From Falsihalocynthiibacter halioticoli (GTDB taxonomy: Bacteria; Pseudomonadota; Alphaproteobacteria; Rhodobacterales; Rhodobacteraceae): DNA of 64,000 nt. The DNA is taken from contig NZ_JAOYFC010000005.1 in assembly GCF_025802015.1 (NCBI RefSeq), positions 8,139 through 72,138 on the forward strand, in the 5' to 3' direction. The position numbers and the translations under genes are program-made. Numbering within the stretch: the stretch's first letter is position 1; each line of letters begins with the position of its first letter. Shown in pieces: positions 1 to 9,268 of this stretch. Below the pieces are notes generated by a model that was given only the letters and a program-made list of their open reading frames with translations, did not search any database and was not told the origin of the DNA.

Positions 1-681
1 GTTGCTTGGATAGTTCTCAAGCCCCGTGTGCGCTGCAGGAAGTGAGCGATAGTCGCTTGATCCGGTCCAGCGAAAATCGCCCTGTGTCCCATAGGTCCCG
101 ACGCGCATGGAGAATGATCTGTTGCAATCGTCGTCGCGCCCGCTTTCGCGCTGGCTTGCATAAGTGACGTTGTAGACCCGGATGGACCTCACAAAGTTGA
201 ACTCTTGCCCGCTAATGTCGATGTCAGCGCCGCCCCCGTCTTGAACAAGTTGCAATGCGTAGCCTTCTGGGAGAGGGGCCGCAGTCCCGCCGCTGCGTCG
301 AACAACGGCGGGCTGTGGCTCAAGCGCGAAATCCGTGAGTGGTGCGCTTGGGTACGACTGCTGTGGTGCCACATCGTCCAACTCTAGGAGAATGTCGTAG
401 ATCCGGTCGGCAGTCAGGTTTCCAGGATCAACAGTGTAGGCCGCGCCCATCGGACAGCGCCAGATTTGCAACGGGGGTTCAACAGGCCAAGGTGTGATCC
501 TGCGGATGAACTCGGCGCGGGCCCGAGCGCATGGGACAGATGCGGGCCAGCCTCCCGATAAGCATAACAAAATTGCGCAATCAATCTGATAGGTCTGGGC
601 TTGCGCGCGTTCCGATGCCGCTGCGATGCCGACTACGGCGGTTGCCAGTGCCAGTGCGCTTGTGCGGAGAATGTTCTTCAT
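1..681 (-). CDS. Secreted hypothetical protein, 3' end beyond the window
   Basis: This minus-strand frame stays open for 227 codons from the ATG at 681 to the left edge, so the C-terminus is missing. The first 29 or so residues form a signal peptide (MKNILRTSALALATAVVGIA, then a cut site near AQAQ), which places the product in the periplasm or outside the cell. The mature part has several cysteines near its start (CAILLC, PCAR, WRCP) and no motif I recognise. An SD-like GGGGAA lies just upstream of the start, and a 10-bp perfect inverted repeat lies 20 bp upstream. The same palindrome controls, or at least precedes, the transfer operons at 38.0 and 55.3 kb, so this gene probably belongs to the conjugative element. 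Function unknown. Confidence 0.8.
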   Translation of the reverse strand, partial: MKNILRTSALALATAVVGIAAASERAQAQTYQIDCAILLCLSGGWPASVPCARARAEFIRRITPWPVEPPLQIWRCPMGAAYTVDPGNLTADRIYDILLELDDVAPQQSYPSAPLTDFALEPQPAVVRRSGGTAAPLPEGYALQLVQDGGGADIDISGQEFNFVRSIRVYNVTYASQRESGRDDDCNRSFSMRVGTYGTQGDFRWTGSSDYRSLPAAHTGLENYPSN

Positions 682-700
682 GATGTTCCCCTTTCGAAGT

Positions 701-737
701 AAGATATTATAACGTCGCGGAGCTGTTATAATATTGT
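701..737. promoter_or_regulatory. Palindromic operator-like site, copy 1
   Basis: The arms ATATTATAAC (704-713) and GTTATAATAT (725-734) are perfect inverted repeats. Extended to 12 bases, they match the consensus ACAATATTATAA / TTATAATATTGT with two mismatches in the left arm and a 13-bp spacer. The site sits 20 bp before the start of the secreted gene that ends at 681. Similar sites occur at 38028-38064 and 55271-55314. A shared regulator is inferred. Confidence 0.65.
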
Positions 738-885
738 TTAATCGAAAGAAGGGACTTAAATCAAGTGATTGTCGTGGGTCAGTTCGCGGCTAATGTGTCA
801 TTTCACCCTGTTCAGCAATGGACGCCAATGAACGTAGGCTTTTGCTTAGCGTAGGATGCCACACTCTCCCGCAATGGACCCTAGG

Positions 886-1905
886 TTACAAGCTGGGTCG
901 CTTAAGTAACCGCTTCAAGCCCCATCCCGCCACAAGGATGTGGGGTGGTAGTGCCAAAGAATAGTGACCACAATTTAGCTCCGATAAGCTCGGTTTGGCT
1001 CCAGCTTCTAGCAACTTCTCAATGAACGGCTTCGATATGTTTGGCAGTACAACCGTATCCCTCTTTGCCAAAACGACATGGAGGTCTAAGTCAGGCCGTG
1101 CCAATCTATCAACGTAGTTTTCCAAGTTGAGTGGGCCCCAAGCCGATCTGAGAGTAGGAAGATCAATCTCTGGTTCAAGACTTTGGCGTATCTTTTGCGT
1201 AGCACGACCTGTCCAAACCATGTCCGCGAGACTACCCGCAGTCAAAAACAACGATGCCTTTTTTACAGATGGTTCGTGCGCTGCTACCAGTCCCGCAACC
1301 CATGATCCTAGGCTCATACCTAGAACCGAGACATCGCCATATCCTTCAGACTTTAACCAGCCTATCAATCTACGCCCATCAAGCACTGCCTGCCGCATAG
1401 ACTGCATTGTTCGACCGAGGTTTGAACTAAGAATGTAGTCGGCATGATTTGAACCTGGGCGACTGCGCTCAAAATGGTAAGGCATGGCAATCTCAACAAC
1501 CGTGATGCCCCGTTTTGAGAAAAAGCTCGCGATCTGACGGTTACGCTTGCTTGCATTCCAGTGATGGAAAACCACTAGAGCATGATCGAATGATCCGCTT
1601 TCTGTCACTTTCGCCCAAACTAGGTTGTTTTCCTCGATTTCTGTAGAAATACTTGAGGGAAATTTGATCCACCCATTGAATATTTCCAAACCGGAAATGC
1701 TTGAACTAGGATCATCAAAGAACGTGCTATCGTCTACGGCTTCTCCTGCAAGTTCACAAAAATCGGCGAGGCTGGACGTTTCCCCTGCGCGCGGAAACGC
1801 AACCTTAGCGTCAAGTTCAAATTCGGCAATTTTCTTTACTTCATCGCCGCGCTGCGCCCGCTGTTCGTCCCAATTATCCAACCATTTATGATACAATCTG
1901 ATCAC
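886..1905 (-). CDS. Alpha/beta hydrolase (possible RcgR-type lactonase-like protein)
   Basis: The 339-aa protein has an alpha/beta-hydrolase nucleophile elbow, GMSLGS, about two thirds along. A later Asp in VLAKRDTVVLP and a His near NCGHYS could complete the Ser-Asp-His triad. There is no signal peptide, so it is probably cytoplasmic. It starts at a GTG at 1905 and overlaps the end of the upstream membrane-protein gene by 20 bp, so the two are translationally coupled. From memory this pair resembles Rhodobacteraceae genes named RcgR (putative quorum lactone hydrolase) and RcgA (putative transporter). That naming and the lactone substrate are unverified; the hydrolase fold is well supported. 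Confidence 0.75.
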   Translation of the reverse strand: MIRLYHKWLDNWDEQRAQRGDEVKKIAEFELDAKVAFPRAGETSSLADFCELAGEAVDDSTFFDDPSSSISGLEIFNGWIKFPSSISTEIEENNLVWAKVTESGSFDHALVVFHHWNASKRNRQIASFFSKRGITVVEIAMPYHFERSRPGSNHADYILSSNLGRTMQSMRQAVLDGRRLIGWLKSEGYGDVSVLGMSLGSWVAGLVAAHEPSVKKASLFLTAGSLADMVWTGRATQKIRQSLEPEIDLPTLRSAWGPLNLENYVDRLARPDLDLHVVLAKRDTVVLPNISKPFIEKLLEAGAKPSLSELNCGHYSLALPPHILVAGWGLKRLLKRPSL

Positions 1906-3427
1906 CCTTCCGTCCGCCCGCTGTTCGTTTACCTAAATCGGGATCAAAGAGGCCATACACAGCGATCATAATTCCGAAAAACAGTAGGATCGAAAAGCCA
2001 GTAAAAGCCCCGATCATTAGATAGCTAATTGTTAAGAGAGAAATGATTGAAGTCATTTTCACCCAGGCACGATGAAACGAGCTATCAAAACCGATTCTTA
2101 TGGATCCATACAAAAATGGGATGCAGGATGCCAATGTAACCAACAGACTAGTGTAGTGTGTCGGCCGACTTAGTGTATTCTCAGGGTTTGTTACCTCTGA
2201 TCCGCCCAACGCTGAAAGTATGTCGTCCACCAGCCAACGTGGAAAACTTGTTCCGCTCGATGTCAAATAGAAGCTTTGTAACTTCATGCATGTTGCGACC
2301 ATGATCCCCAAAAGAGTGCAGCGGAATATCCCACGCATCACTCGCAAGCTCACATCATGAGTGTCCTTTTCTGAGGCATGTTCTGAGTGACGGGCAATGT
2401 CCCAGAGGTCGTAGGCCAGCGTATAGAGCAATATGAGCCCGACAAAGAAAAGATAGAAACAGAGACACATGTACAGGTAGGCCAACCCTGTGAATCCAAG
2501 AGCTTGCGGCACCGATATGACGTCTGGACGCACGAGCGCCAAAGTCCCCCAGTCTATAGCGTAATCGCCCCCTCCGCTGGTCAACGAGGTAAAGCGAACA
2601 CCTATCCATTGAAAAAGACCCGCAAAGCCGACGCACATGACAAAAACAGACCAGTACGTTAAGGATGAGCCCTTAATCCTACGAGACCAATCAATCACAC
2701 TTCTCTCTCGATCACCCTCCGGCAAAAACGTCAAACGTCCTTCATTTTTCCAGAAATGGATCAACTCAATAACGAATGCACAAAACAGCGGTAGTAAGAC
2801 CATAAATAAGATCGTCCAATTTGGTGCCCAGATGAAACCGACTTGCTTCAAAGACGCACCTGTATCGCCATAGGTAACACTATGGATACCTAAGAAATAC
2901 GACGATAGCCCAAGCGCTACAGCGCCCGCAAAGATGCAGGAGGGTAGGTCTAGTGGTGAACCAGAGAAAATCGCTTCGGAACGCCTTGCGAGACTAAAGC
3001 CTCGTATTTTTTCTGGAAGAACAATGGTTTTTGCGCTCTTTTCTTCCGGCGGATCGGTTGCCTGCTTTTTCTTCGCGGCTCTTCTTTGGCTTTTCAGTCG
3101 TTCTTTGGCTGCCGTAAGTTCAGCTTGCCAGAGACTAGTGGCTTCGGGATCGCGACACCCAAAAATCTGTGCAAGCCAACGTATGTTATCTGCACCTATA
3201 CCATTGTCGTTTGCTTGGAACCAAAGTTGAACAGTGCGCAGGTCGATACCTTTGTTGTTGCCGCTAAGATCGCAAATGGCTTGGGTTAGCGTTTCAGGCG
3301 TCCACGGGCCATCTGGGAAGCCATGCAGGTCCAATGGCCGTCCTGCACCCTCCGCCGCAAGACGAGCAAAAAGTCGCTTAAAGTTGTCCCGACTTCGCTG
3401 CGGTGCGACAAAATATTTCCCGTTCAT
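1886..3427 (-). CDS. Multi-pass membrane protein with soluble N-terminal domain (RcgA-like)
   Basis: From the ATG at 3427 the protein is 513 aa. The frame is open further upstream, but the segment starting MNGKYFVAPQRSRDNFKRLF is the conserved-looking N-terminus. Residues 1 to about 100 form a soluble, helix-rich domain (DLRTVQLWFQANDNGI, IRWLAQIFGC) that looks like a regulatory or DNA-binding fold. A basic Lys/Arg/Ala stretch follows, then about eight hydrophobic segments to the C-terminus. It precedes and overlaps the hydrolase gene. It resembles the family I remember as RcgA putative transporter; no substrate can be read from the sequence. The start choice is moderately certain because the SD is weak. 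Confidence 0.7.
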   Translation of the reverse strand: MNGKYFVAPQRSRDNFKRLFARLAAEGAGRPLDLHGFPDGPWTPETLTQAICDLSGNNKGIDLRTVQLWFQANDNGIGADNIRWLAQIFGCRDPEATSLWQAELTAAKERLKSQRRAAKKKQATDPPEEKSAKTIVLPEKIRGFSLARRSEAIFSGSPLDLPSCIFAGAVALGLSSYFLGIHSVTYGDTGASLKQVGFIWAPNWTILFMVLLPLFCAFVIELIHFWKNEGRLTFLPEGDRERSVIDWSRRIKGSSLTYWSVFVMCVGFAGLFQWIGVRFTSLTSGGGDYAIDWGTLALVRPDVISVPQALGFTGLAYLYMCLCFYLFFVGLILLYTLAYDLWDIARHSEHASEKDTHDVSLRVMRGIFRCTLLGIMVATCMKLQSFYLTSSGTSFPRWLVDDILSALGGSEVTNPENTLSRPTHYTSLLVTLASCIPFLYGSIRIGFDSSFHRAWVKMTSIISLLTISYLMIGAFTGFSILLFFGIMIAVYGLFDPDLGKRTAGGRKGDQIVS

Positions 3428-3566
3428 ATTCAAAACGTTGCAACTCTTTTTTTCGTTCTCTTTCGTTATTTTGCATTCTTTATCGTGCGTCCGCGGAGAT
3501 AGTAAGCACAACTGACGCGCGAACCTTATTCGGCGCTTTTCAGCCAAAATCTGCGGGGAACTTAAC

Positions 3567-3791
3567 GTGACAAATTCTGCTGACACAGCAACCACGACAA
3601 AACTAAAAGTAATGCCAAAAGTTTCGAAGACGACACGAAGCGAGTCTGAGGCGCGTAAAACCGCCGAACCGATCAAGTTCATTCTTGATCAGGAGACTCG
3701 GGACGTCGTTGGGTGGCTTTACAAATGGAACACCGGCGCACTCGTTCCGATGTGGAAAGATGGCAAGTGTGAGAATGTCATCTACGAATAA
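3567..3791 (+). CDS. Small conserved protein, paralogue of the gene at 57528
   Basis: The 74-aa product starts at a GTG with GGGGAA at SD distance; an internal ATG at 3612 would give 59 aa. The C-terminal 42 residues (AEPIKFILDQETRDVVGWLY onward, ending VIYE) match the 50-aa product at 57528-57680 at 32 of 42 positions. The core VVGWLYxWNTGxxVPMWKDG looks like a compact beta-rich fold. It is divergent from the membrane-protein gene at 3427. Function unknown, but a second copy in the transfer-side accessory region points to a plasmid-maintenance or regulatory role. Confidence 0.75.
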   Translation: MTNSADTATTTKLKVMPKVSKTTRSESEARKTAEPIKFILDQETRDVVGWLYKWNTGALVPMWKDGKCENVIYE

Positions 3792-3829
3792 TCTTTACGA
3801 ATGCAGAGCATCGAAAATGATAAACTAAG

Positions 3830-3889
3830 GTCAGTACTACTGACTTATTTAACATAACTGTTCTTATGCGATAAGTCAGTAGTGCTGAC
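3830..3889. promoter_or_regulatory. Two nested operator-like palindromes
   Basis: GTCAGTACTACTGAC (3830-3844) is a perfect 7+1+7 palindrome, and GTCAGTAGTGCTGAC (3875-3889) is the same with one mismatch. Their centres are 45 bp apart. The two units, extended to 19 bp (3830-3848 and 3871-3889), are also inverted repeats of each other with one mismatch. No T-tract follows, so a terminator is less likely than a pair of dimer binding sites. The site lies just after the small gene ending at 3791. Confidence 0.55.
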
Positions 3890-4430
3890 ATATATTCCCC
3901 GTTGCAGAGATGTGAAGCACATCCCCATTTGATGGCAATCGGAGCAGCGCAGCCGTTCGCTGCGGCTCGCACGAACTGACACAACGCGGGACTTTTCCGC
4001 CGTTGCCCTTCCGGGTGTTTGCTGGCGCAGCATCTTCTCACAGGCGCTGCAGACACATCGCTGCGTTGCTGCCGATGTCGTCAAAGCAGACATTGAAAGT
4101 TACTCTGAGGGTTGGGATTCAATTCGCCCTTTTGCCGTGACCTGAATAGATCATCGCGGGGCGGTCACAGCGCCAAAGCAAAGAACCACGTCGATAGTGT
4201 TGCTCTGTTTGGATCACTGGATGTCATATGCTACCCTTGTCAAAGCCATTCTTTTCCAGAATAGAAACGTTTGATTGCCACCTTTGGCGTTGTTTTGCAA
4301 ACTTCCAAAGGCAAATCAATTAGTGGTGCTTACTTGATTGCGGTCAAAGCCAGTCAGTTTTTAATTGACACTCCAATCAATCTGAGAACACCCTGACTGC
4401 CTTCCAACTCAAGAAATATGCGGACAATTG
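3890..4430. other. Gene-free stretch at the left edge of the cargo block
   Basis: I see no coding frame with a credible start, codon use or family match in these 540 bp. Part of it (about 3950-4090) is GC-rich and reads as ordinary intergenic sequence. It separates the element-like genes on the left from the envelope/stress block on the right and could hold a promoter for the lipid kinase at 4431. Confidence 0.5.
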
Positions 4431-5324
4431 ATGAGCCAGAAAACCTTGCTTCTTCTAAACAGAAAATCCGCCGCCCGTCCGGACGTGCGCGAAGTCTTGA
4501 AGTCCATTCAAAAAGATCTGGATATCGAAGTTTGGGTGCCATGGTCGCGCAAGCAACTCCGCAAGATATTGCGCCGCGCGGTTAAGGGCGGAACGAAACG
4601 CGTGATCGCAGCTGGTGGTGATGGCACGTTAAACAAAGTCACAAATGCATTGCTTTCTTGTTCTGCTGGCGTCGAAGTCTCTCTGGGATTGGTGCCGCTC
4701 GGAACAGCCAATGATTTTGCGCGTGCTTATGGCGATTTTGGGCGAAAATTGGGCCATTCAATCCGAATAGCCGCCACAGGAGAAGCTAGTCCCATTGATG
4801 TGGGCAGAATCAACGGCACGCATTTTGTGAATGTCGCCAGCGGCGGGTTCGGTGCCATGATAACGGCGACAACGCCGCAAGAAGTAAAACGCAGATTGGG
4901 AGGCTTGGCCTATACGCTTTCGGGTCTGGTGCGGATCTCCGAATTGCAACCTGCACACGCGTCGATCAGCATTGATGGAAGGCCAGCTGTTCCAACGGCC
5001 GTCACCGCCTTGGTCATTGCGAACAGTCGCTATGCCGGTGGTGGATTTGATGTGGCTCCAGCGGCGTCTGTTTCAGACGGCTTGTTAGACCTTGGCCTGC
5101 TTTCGACAGAAAGCCTGCAAACCGTTTCAACCGGGTTTGCGGGATTTCTGGAGAGTAAGGATCCCGCGTCGACAATCGTAAACAGGTCGCAGGTAAAATC
5201 CGCGGTTCTGAAAACCGAGAAGCCGTTCCATCTGAACCTCGACGGCGAGCCTATGGTTGAAACAAAATTCGAAATAGATGTTTTGCCAGGACGCCTGTTG
5301 TTTGTTGCGCCTGCTCCAAATTAA
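4431..5324 (+). CDS. YegS/BmrU-type diacylglycerol (lipid) kinase
   Basis: The 297-aa protein belongs to the DAGK-catalytic family, which phosphorylates diacylglycerol or related lipids with ATP at the inner membrane face. The signature GGDGTLNKV and the following LGTANDFARA loop are both present near residues 60-100, and an Asp-rich C-terminal sheet (HLNLDGEPMVETKFEIDVLP) is typical of the second domain. Length is normal for the family. A TTG lies directly before the ATG used here. The YihY gene begins 5 bp after the stop, so the two form one operon concerned with membrane lipids or integrity. The true lipid substrate is unknown. Confidence 0.9.
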   Translation: MSQKTLLLLNRKSAARPDVREVLKSIQKDLDIEVWVPWSRKQLRKILRRAVKGGTKRVIAAGGDGTLNKVTNALLSCSAGVEVSLGLVPLGTANDFARAYGDFGRKLGHSIRIAATGEASPIDVGRINGTHFVNVASGGFGAMITATTPQEVKRRLGGLAYTLSGLVRISELQPAHASISIDGRPAVPTAVTALVIANSRYAGGGFDVAPAASVSDGLLDLGLLSTESLQTVSTGFAGFLESKDPASTIVNRSQVKSAVLKTEKPFHLNLDGEPMVETKFEIDVLPGRLLFVAPAPN

Positions 5325-5329
5325 CGCAA

Positions 5330-6175
5330 ATGAGTTTTAGGCCCATTTTACAAGCCCTCTGGGCGGCCTTGGTGCGGTTTGACGGAAACCATGGCTGGAG
5401 CAAAAGCAGTCATATTGCCATGTCCATGATGCTGGCCTTGTTTCCCTTTACGGTATTTGCATTGTCATTGACCCAAGCCGTGTCGTCCGAATTCTCAAGC
5501 TTGGATGTCGTCGAATTCATCTATGGAACTTGGCCGGATAGTATAGCGGAGCCCATCGTCATAGAAGTGAAGGCTGTCTTGCGAGACAGCGGTGTTAAGG
5601 CAATGACCGTTGGGGGCCTTTTAGCCGTGTTTTTTGCCTCAAATGGCGTGGATGCAATCCGGCAAGCATTGACCGATGCCTATCGTGAAAATGATCCCCG
5701 GCCGCTTTGGAAGTCGCGAGTGCTATGTGTTGTGTTTGTCCTGTGCGGATCTGCAATTCTGACAGTTGCCGCCCTTTTGACCTTTGCCGTCCCGCTGTTT
5801 TTTGACTTGTTGGAGACGAGTGATGAAACGCATACCGCGACATGGTACGGCCACGAAACCCTACGGCTCGGGGTTTCATTTGTTTTGCTAATTTTTTCTG
5901 TGTTTGCGTGCCACCTTTGGTTGCCGGGCACCCATCACACCTTAAAACAGGTCACTCCTGGCGTGGTTTTTACGGTGGTTCTTTGGGTTGCCTCGGGGCG
6001 AATTTTCGCTCTCTACGTCACCAGCTTTTCTTCTTATAGCGTTACCTATGCTGGATTGGCCGGCGTCATGGCGGCCCTGGTGTTTCTATATCTGATGGCC
6101 ACGATATTTGTTATCGGAGCGGAGGTTAATGGACGCCTCATTGCAATCGGTGGTGATGAGATCGACGACGCGTAG
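5330..6175 (+). CDS. YihY/BrkB family inner-membrane protein
   Basis: The 281-aa protein has the family's arrangement of six hydrophobic segments, the N-terminal signature SHIAMSMMLALFPF and a conserved C-terminal part (YVTSFSSYSVTYAGLAGVMA, then an ending with VIGAEVNG). The family is often mislabelled ribonuclease BN; its members are integral membrane proteins with no established reaction. It follows the lipid kinase by 5 bp and is very likely co-transcribed with it. The convergent AraC-type gene ends 84 bp downstream. Confidence 0.9.
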   Translation: MSFRPILQALWAALVRFDGNHGWSKSSHIAMSMMLALFPFTVFALSLTQAVSSEFSSLDVVEFIYGTWPDSIAEPIVIEVKAVLRDSGVKAMTVGGLLAVFFASNGVDAIRQALTDAYRENDPRPLWKSRVLCVVFVLCGSAILTVAALLTFAVPLFFDLLETSDETHTATWYGHETLRLGVSFVLLIFSVFACHLWLPGTHHTLKQVTPGVVFTVVLWVASGRIFALYVTSFSSYSVTYAGLAGVMAALVFLYLMATIFVIGAEVNGRLIAIGGDEIDDA

Positions 6176-6258
6176 AAACCTTCGGAAGTATCCTGTCACC
6201 TAGAACCCGTGCGAAGTGATCGATAGCTGAAAAAAGCGAAGCCTTCTTATCCACTTGC

Positions 6259-7266
6259 CTAATTGGCACTTTGCGGTTCCTGCATTTTTATGAATATGGA
6301 TGGAGACATGCCCTCCCATCCAGAGAAAGCTTCGGAAAAACTCTGCCGATGGTCAAAACCAAGTGCTTCGGCGGTTTCCTCAATGCTTTTACCAGCCCTC
6401 AGAAGGCGCTTGGACGTTTGATGCCGCTCAGTCTGGACGATTTCCCGAAAAGAAGTCCCTTCAGACTTCAAGCGAAGTTGAAGCATCCTTTCATGGATCT
6501 GCAACGCCTGAGACGTGTTTACCAAACTCCATGGTGCAACCCCGAAAGAAGCACGAACGAGACCGCCGACGAGGTCTTTCAAATTTGGTTTTTTTTCCAC
6601 CAATAGTGATTTGTCAGCCAAGTAGCGCGATAAGATTTCAGCTTGTAGCCCATCTCTTCCGGACATCCGCGATTTAAGCAATCTATCGTCGAAAGAAATA
6701 TAGCCTTGTGAGGAGTTTCGAACCTGACCTATAGGCGCACTGTTTGGAAAATGAGACGGCGATCCATTCGGGTAAGTTATCAGAATGTCAGGATCGTTCT
6801 GAAATCTAGAAAGACAGATCACATTGGCTAACAAACTCATCGTGTACTGAACATCATGAACAGCTTGTCTCGCGTCAAAAGGATTGAAATACCAAATGTG
6901 GCAACGTCCGTTGTAAACTCTTATCACCAATTCTGAGTCACTTTGATAGTACAACAGCGCAGACCGTGCGATTTGCAAGGCATCCCACAAAGTTTCAGCA
7001 GAAATGATGGCACGGCCGAAAAAGCCCAAGTCTTCTACCTTCTGAGAATACCCAGCCCAGACGAAGAAATCATTATTGTCCGCGAGACGTGTCAAACTCG
7101 TCATACCCTTTAAATAGGCCGAAACATCGACAATCTCTTCGGGATCCGTTGGGAGACCGAGACTTTGAATCGTTGTTTGAAACTGTCGAGAGCCACTGGA
7201 AAGCAAAAGAGCAGGCCCGTGGAATGCGCCCGCTCGGATCTTAAAGTCTTCGATCGCAACACTCAT
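6259..7266 (-). CDS. AraC-family transcriptional regulator
   Basis: The 335-aa protein has an OruR/ArgR-type N-terminal ligand-binding region and a C-terminal AraC double helix-turn-helix (about residues 230-330; SKRLLRAGKSIEETAEALGF and then RQSFSEAFSGWEGMSPSIF). The ATG at 7266 is chosen over a TTG nine bases upstream because a GAAGAG SD precedes it. It is divergent from the arylsulfatase at 7539 with a 272-bp gap, an arrangement that usually means the regulator controls the divergent gene. The ligand cannot be read; an arylsulfate or lipid-derived signal would be a guess. Confidence 0.88.
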   Translation of the reverse strand: MSVAIEDFKIRAGAFHGPALLLSSGSRQFQTTIQSLGLPTDPEEIVDVSAYLKGMTSLTRLADNNDFFVWAGYSQKVEDLGFFGRAIISAETLWDALQIARSALLYYQSDSELVIRVYNGRCHIWYFNPFDARQAVHDVQYTMSLLANVICLSRFQNDPDILITYPNGSPSHFPNSAPIGQVRNSSQGYISFDDRLLKSRMSGRDGLQAEILSRYLADKSLLVEKKPNLKDLVGGLVRASFGVAPWSLVNTSQALQIHERMLQLRLKSEGTSFREIVQTERHQTSKRLLRAGKSIEETAEALGFDHRQSFSEAFSGWEGMSPSIFIKMQEPQSAN

Positions 7267-7538
7267 GCGTCGCAATCACTCTTCGGAATCTGATGTGCGC
7301 CAATGTGTGCGCTTGTCCTTGTCATGGGCGGTCTCTTCGAAAAATTTTTAGCATTCACATGTCTAGCACACATTTTCTTTGGGAAAGATACAACAGAAAT
7401 GTTCTTTTGATTCGTATTTGCCGACAAAGCCTCTGAAATCCCCAGTACGTTCGCAATGCGCCGCGGCGAATTGTTTCTGACCGCGTTGCCGCCAGCCGAG
7501 GGATCGGCGTGATAATTTTGAGAATTGCGGGAGAACAC

Positions 7539-9116
7539 ATGAAACACAAATTTAGCATAACAAGAACAGCGATGTTGGGTGCTATATCCGCCGCTGTCCT
7601 TTTGGTTGGTGCGCCAGTTTCGGCGCAAGACAAGCCAAACATCCTCGTGATTTGGGGGGACGATATCGGGCAATCCAATATCTCTGCCTACACACGTGGT
7701 CTGATGGGCTATGAAACGCCCAACATTGACCGAGTGGCTGACGAAGGCATGATGTTTACCGACTACTACGGCGAACAGTCCTGCACCGCTGGTCGGTCGT
7801 CCTATATTATGGGGCAATCTGTCTATCGGACAGGCTTGTCCAAGGTTGGCCTTCCTGGGGCGGATCTTGGCATGCAAGAAGAAGATCCAACGATTGCGGG
7901 CCTTCTGAAACCACTGGGGTACATGACCGGCCAGTTCGGCAAGAACCACTTGGGCGATCAGGATCGGATGCTGCCTACCAACCACGGCTTTGACGAGTTT
8001 TTCGGAAATCTTTACCACCTGAACGCAGAAGAAGAGCCTGAAAACCGCGATTATCCCGGCGATGCTGTGCTGGCTGATGGACAAACTTTCCGCGAAGCCT
8101 TTGGTCCACGAGGTGTGATCAAATCTTCGGCTGATGGAGCCATCGAAGATACGGGCCCTCTGACCAAAAAACGGATGGAGACCGTCGACGATGAGACCGT
8201 TGCCGCCGCCATCGACTTTATCAAACGCGCCAACGAGCAAGGTAAACCTTTCTACGTTTGGTGGAATGGTACACGGATGCACTTTCGCACCCACGTAAAA
8301 GATTCTCTTACTGGCATCTCGGGACAAGACGAGTATGGCGATGGCATGGTCGAACACGACATGCATGTGGGCCAACTCTTGGATGTGCTTGATGAACTCG
8401 GCATCGCAGATAACACTATCGTTCACTATTCCACGGACAATGGCCCCCACAAGAACACGTGGCCAGATGCGGGTTCCAACCCGTTCTACAGTGAAAAGAA
8501 CACTAACTGGGAAGGTGGATGGCGTGTGCCCTCGCTCGTGCGTTGGCCTGGCAAAATCGAACCTGACTCGGTTTCAAACGAAATCATGCACCACATGGAC
8601 TGGTTGCCAACATTCTTGGCCGCTGCGGGCAATGAAACCATCAAGGAAGATCTGAAAGCGGGCGGGGTTCAAGCTCTTGGTCGTGAGTACAAGGTTCACT
8701 TGGATGGTTACAACTTCCTGCCTATTCTGACAGGCGAAACAAAAGAAGGCCCACGTCACGAGATTTTCTATTTTGCGGATACCGGAGAGCTGACAGCTCT
8801 GCGTTATGACGATTGGAAATTGATTTTCCTTGAGCAAAAAGCGGTCTCGACATTGCGGGCATGGATCGAGCCTTGGACTCCACTTCGGGTTCCTTTGATC
8901 ACCAACCTGCGACGCGATCCCTATGAGCAGGCACATCTGACATCCAATACCTACTACGACTGGATGATTGACCGGATTTATTTCCTGGTGCCAGCGCAGA
9001 AGTATGTGGGGCAGTTCCTGGGGACATTCCAGGAATTCCCACCACGTCAGAAACCAGCCAGCTTTTCCATCGATCAGGTCATGGAGCTGATGGAGGCAAA
9101 CAACGGGAGCAAGTAA
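7539..9116 (+). CDS. Secreted arylsulfatase (type I sulfatase)
   Basis: This is a 525-aa sulfatase that hydrolyses sulfate esters, with a signal peptide ending near PVSAQ (residue 30), so it acts in the periplasm. Metal-binding Asp41-Asp42 (WGDDIGQ) are followed by the formylglycine site C82-T-A-G-R86. Further active-site features are the GKNHLGD loop and STDNGPH. The signature has Ala where the textbook CxPxR has Pro, a variant known in some bacterial sulfatases. The ATG at 7539 follows a GGGAG SD; an upstream in-frame start would spoil the signal peptide. The divergent AraC gene probably regulates it. It needs a maturation enzyme, none of which is encoded in the window. Confidence 0.92.
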   Translation: MKHKFSITRTAMLGAISAAVLLVGAPVSAQDKPNILVIWGDDIGQSNISAYTRGLMGYETPNIDRVADEGMMFTDYYGEQSCTAGRSSYIMGQSVYRTGLSKVGLPGADLGMQEEDPTIAGLLKPLGYMTGQFGKNHLGDQDRMLPTNHGFDEFFGNLYHLNAEEEPENRDYPGDAVLADGQTFREAFGPRGVIKSSADGAIEDTGPLTKKRMETVDDETVAAAIDFIKRANEQGKPFYVWWNGTRMHFRTHVKDSLTGISGQDEYGDGMVEHDMHVGQLLDVLDELGIADNTIVHYSTDNGPHKNTWPDAGSNPFYSEKNTNWEGGWRVPSLVRWPGKIEPDSVSNEIMHHMDWLPTFLAAAGNETIKEDLKAGGVQALGREYKVHLDGYNFLPILTGETKEGPRHEIFYFADTGELTALRYDDWKLIFLEQKAVSTLRAWIEPWTPLRVPLITNLRRDPYEQAHLTSNTYYDWMIDRIYFLVPAQKYVGQFLGTFQEFPPRQKPASFSIDQVMELMEANNGSK

Positions 9117-9140
9117 CCCCGAGTTTGCAGAACTCTTAGC

Positions 9141-9174
9141 CATGCGCCGCGACACGAAAATTTCGCGGCGCATG
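9141..9174. terminator. Strong hairpin after the sulfatase gene
   Basis: CATGCGCCGCGA (9141-9152) and TCGCGGCGCATG (9163-9174) form a perfect 12-bp stem with a 10-base loop, starting 24 bp after the sulfatase stop. No long T-run follows, so termination may be partial or the hairpin may protect the mRNA end. Confidence 0.6.
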
Positions 9175-9268
9175 AGCCTCAGGACTGAAACACATTCACC
9201 GTTTAGCTGGCAGTGTATGCGGATTTGCATCGCTGAATTGCACTCTAGAAAATCATTAGGGAGAGACC

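Noticed and set aside
7263..8450. A 395-aa minus-strand frame opposite the sulfatase
   Set aside because: It mirrors the conserved sulfatase coding sequence and has no domain logic of its own.
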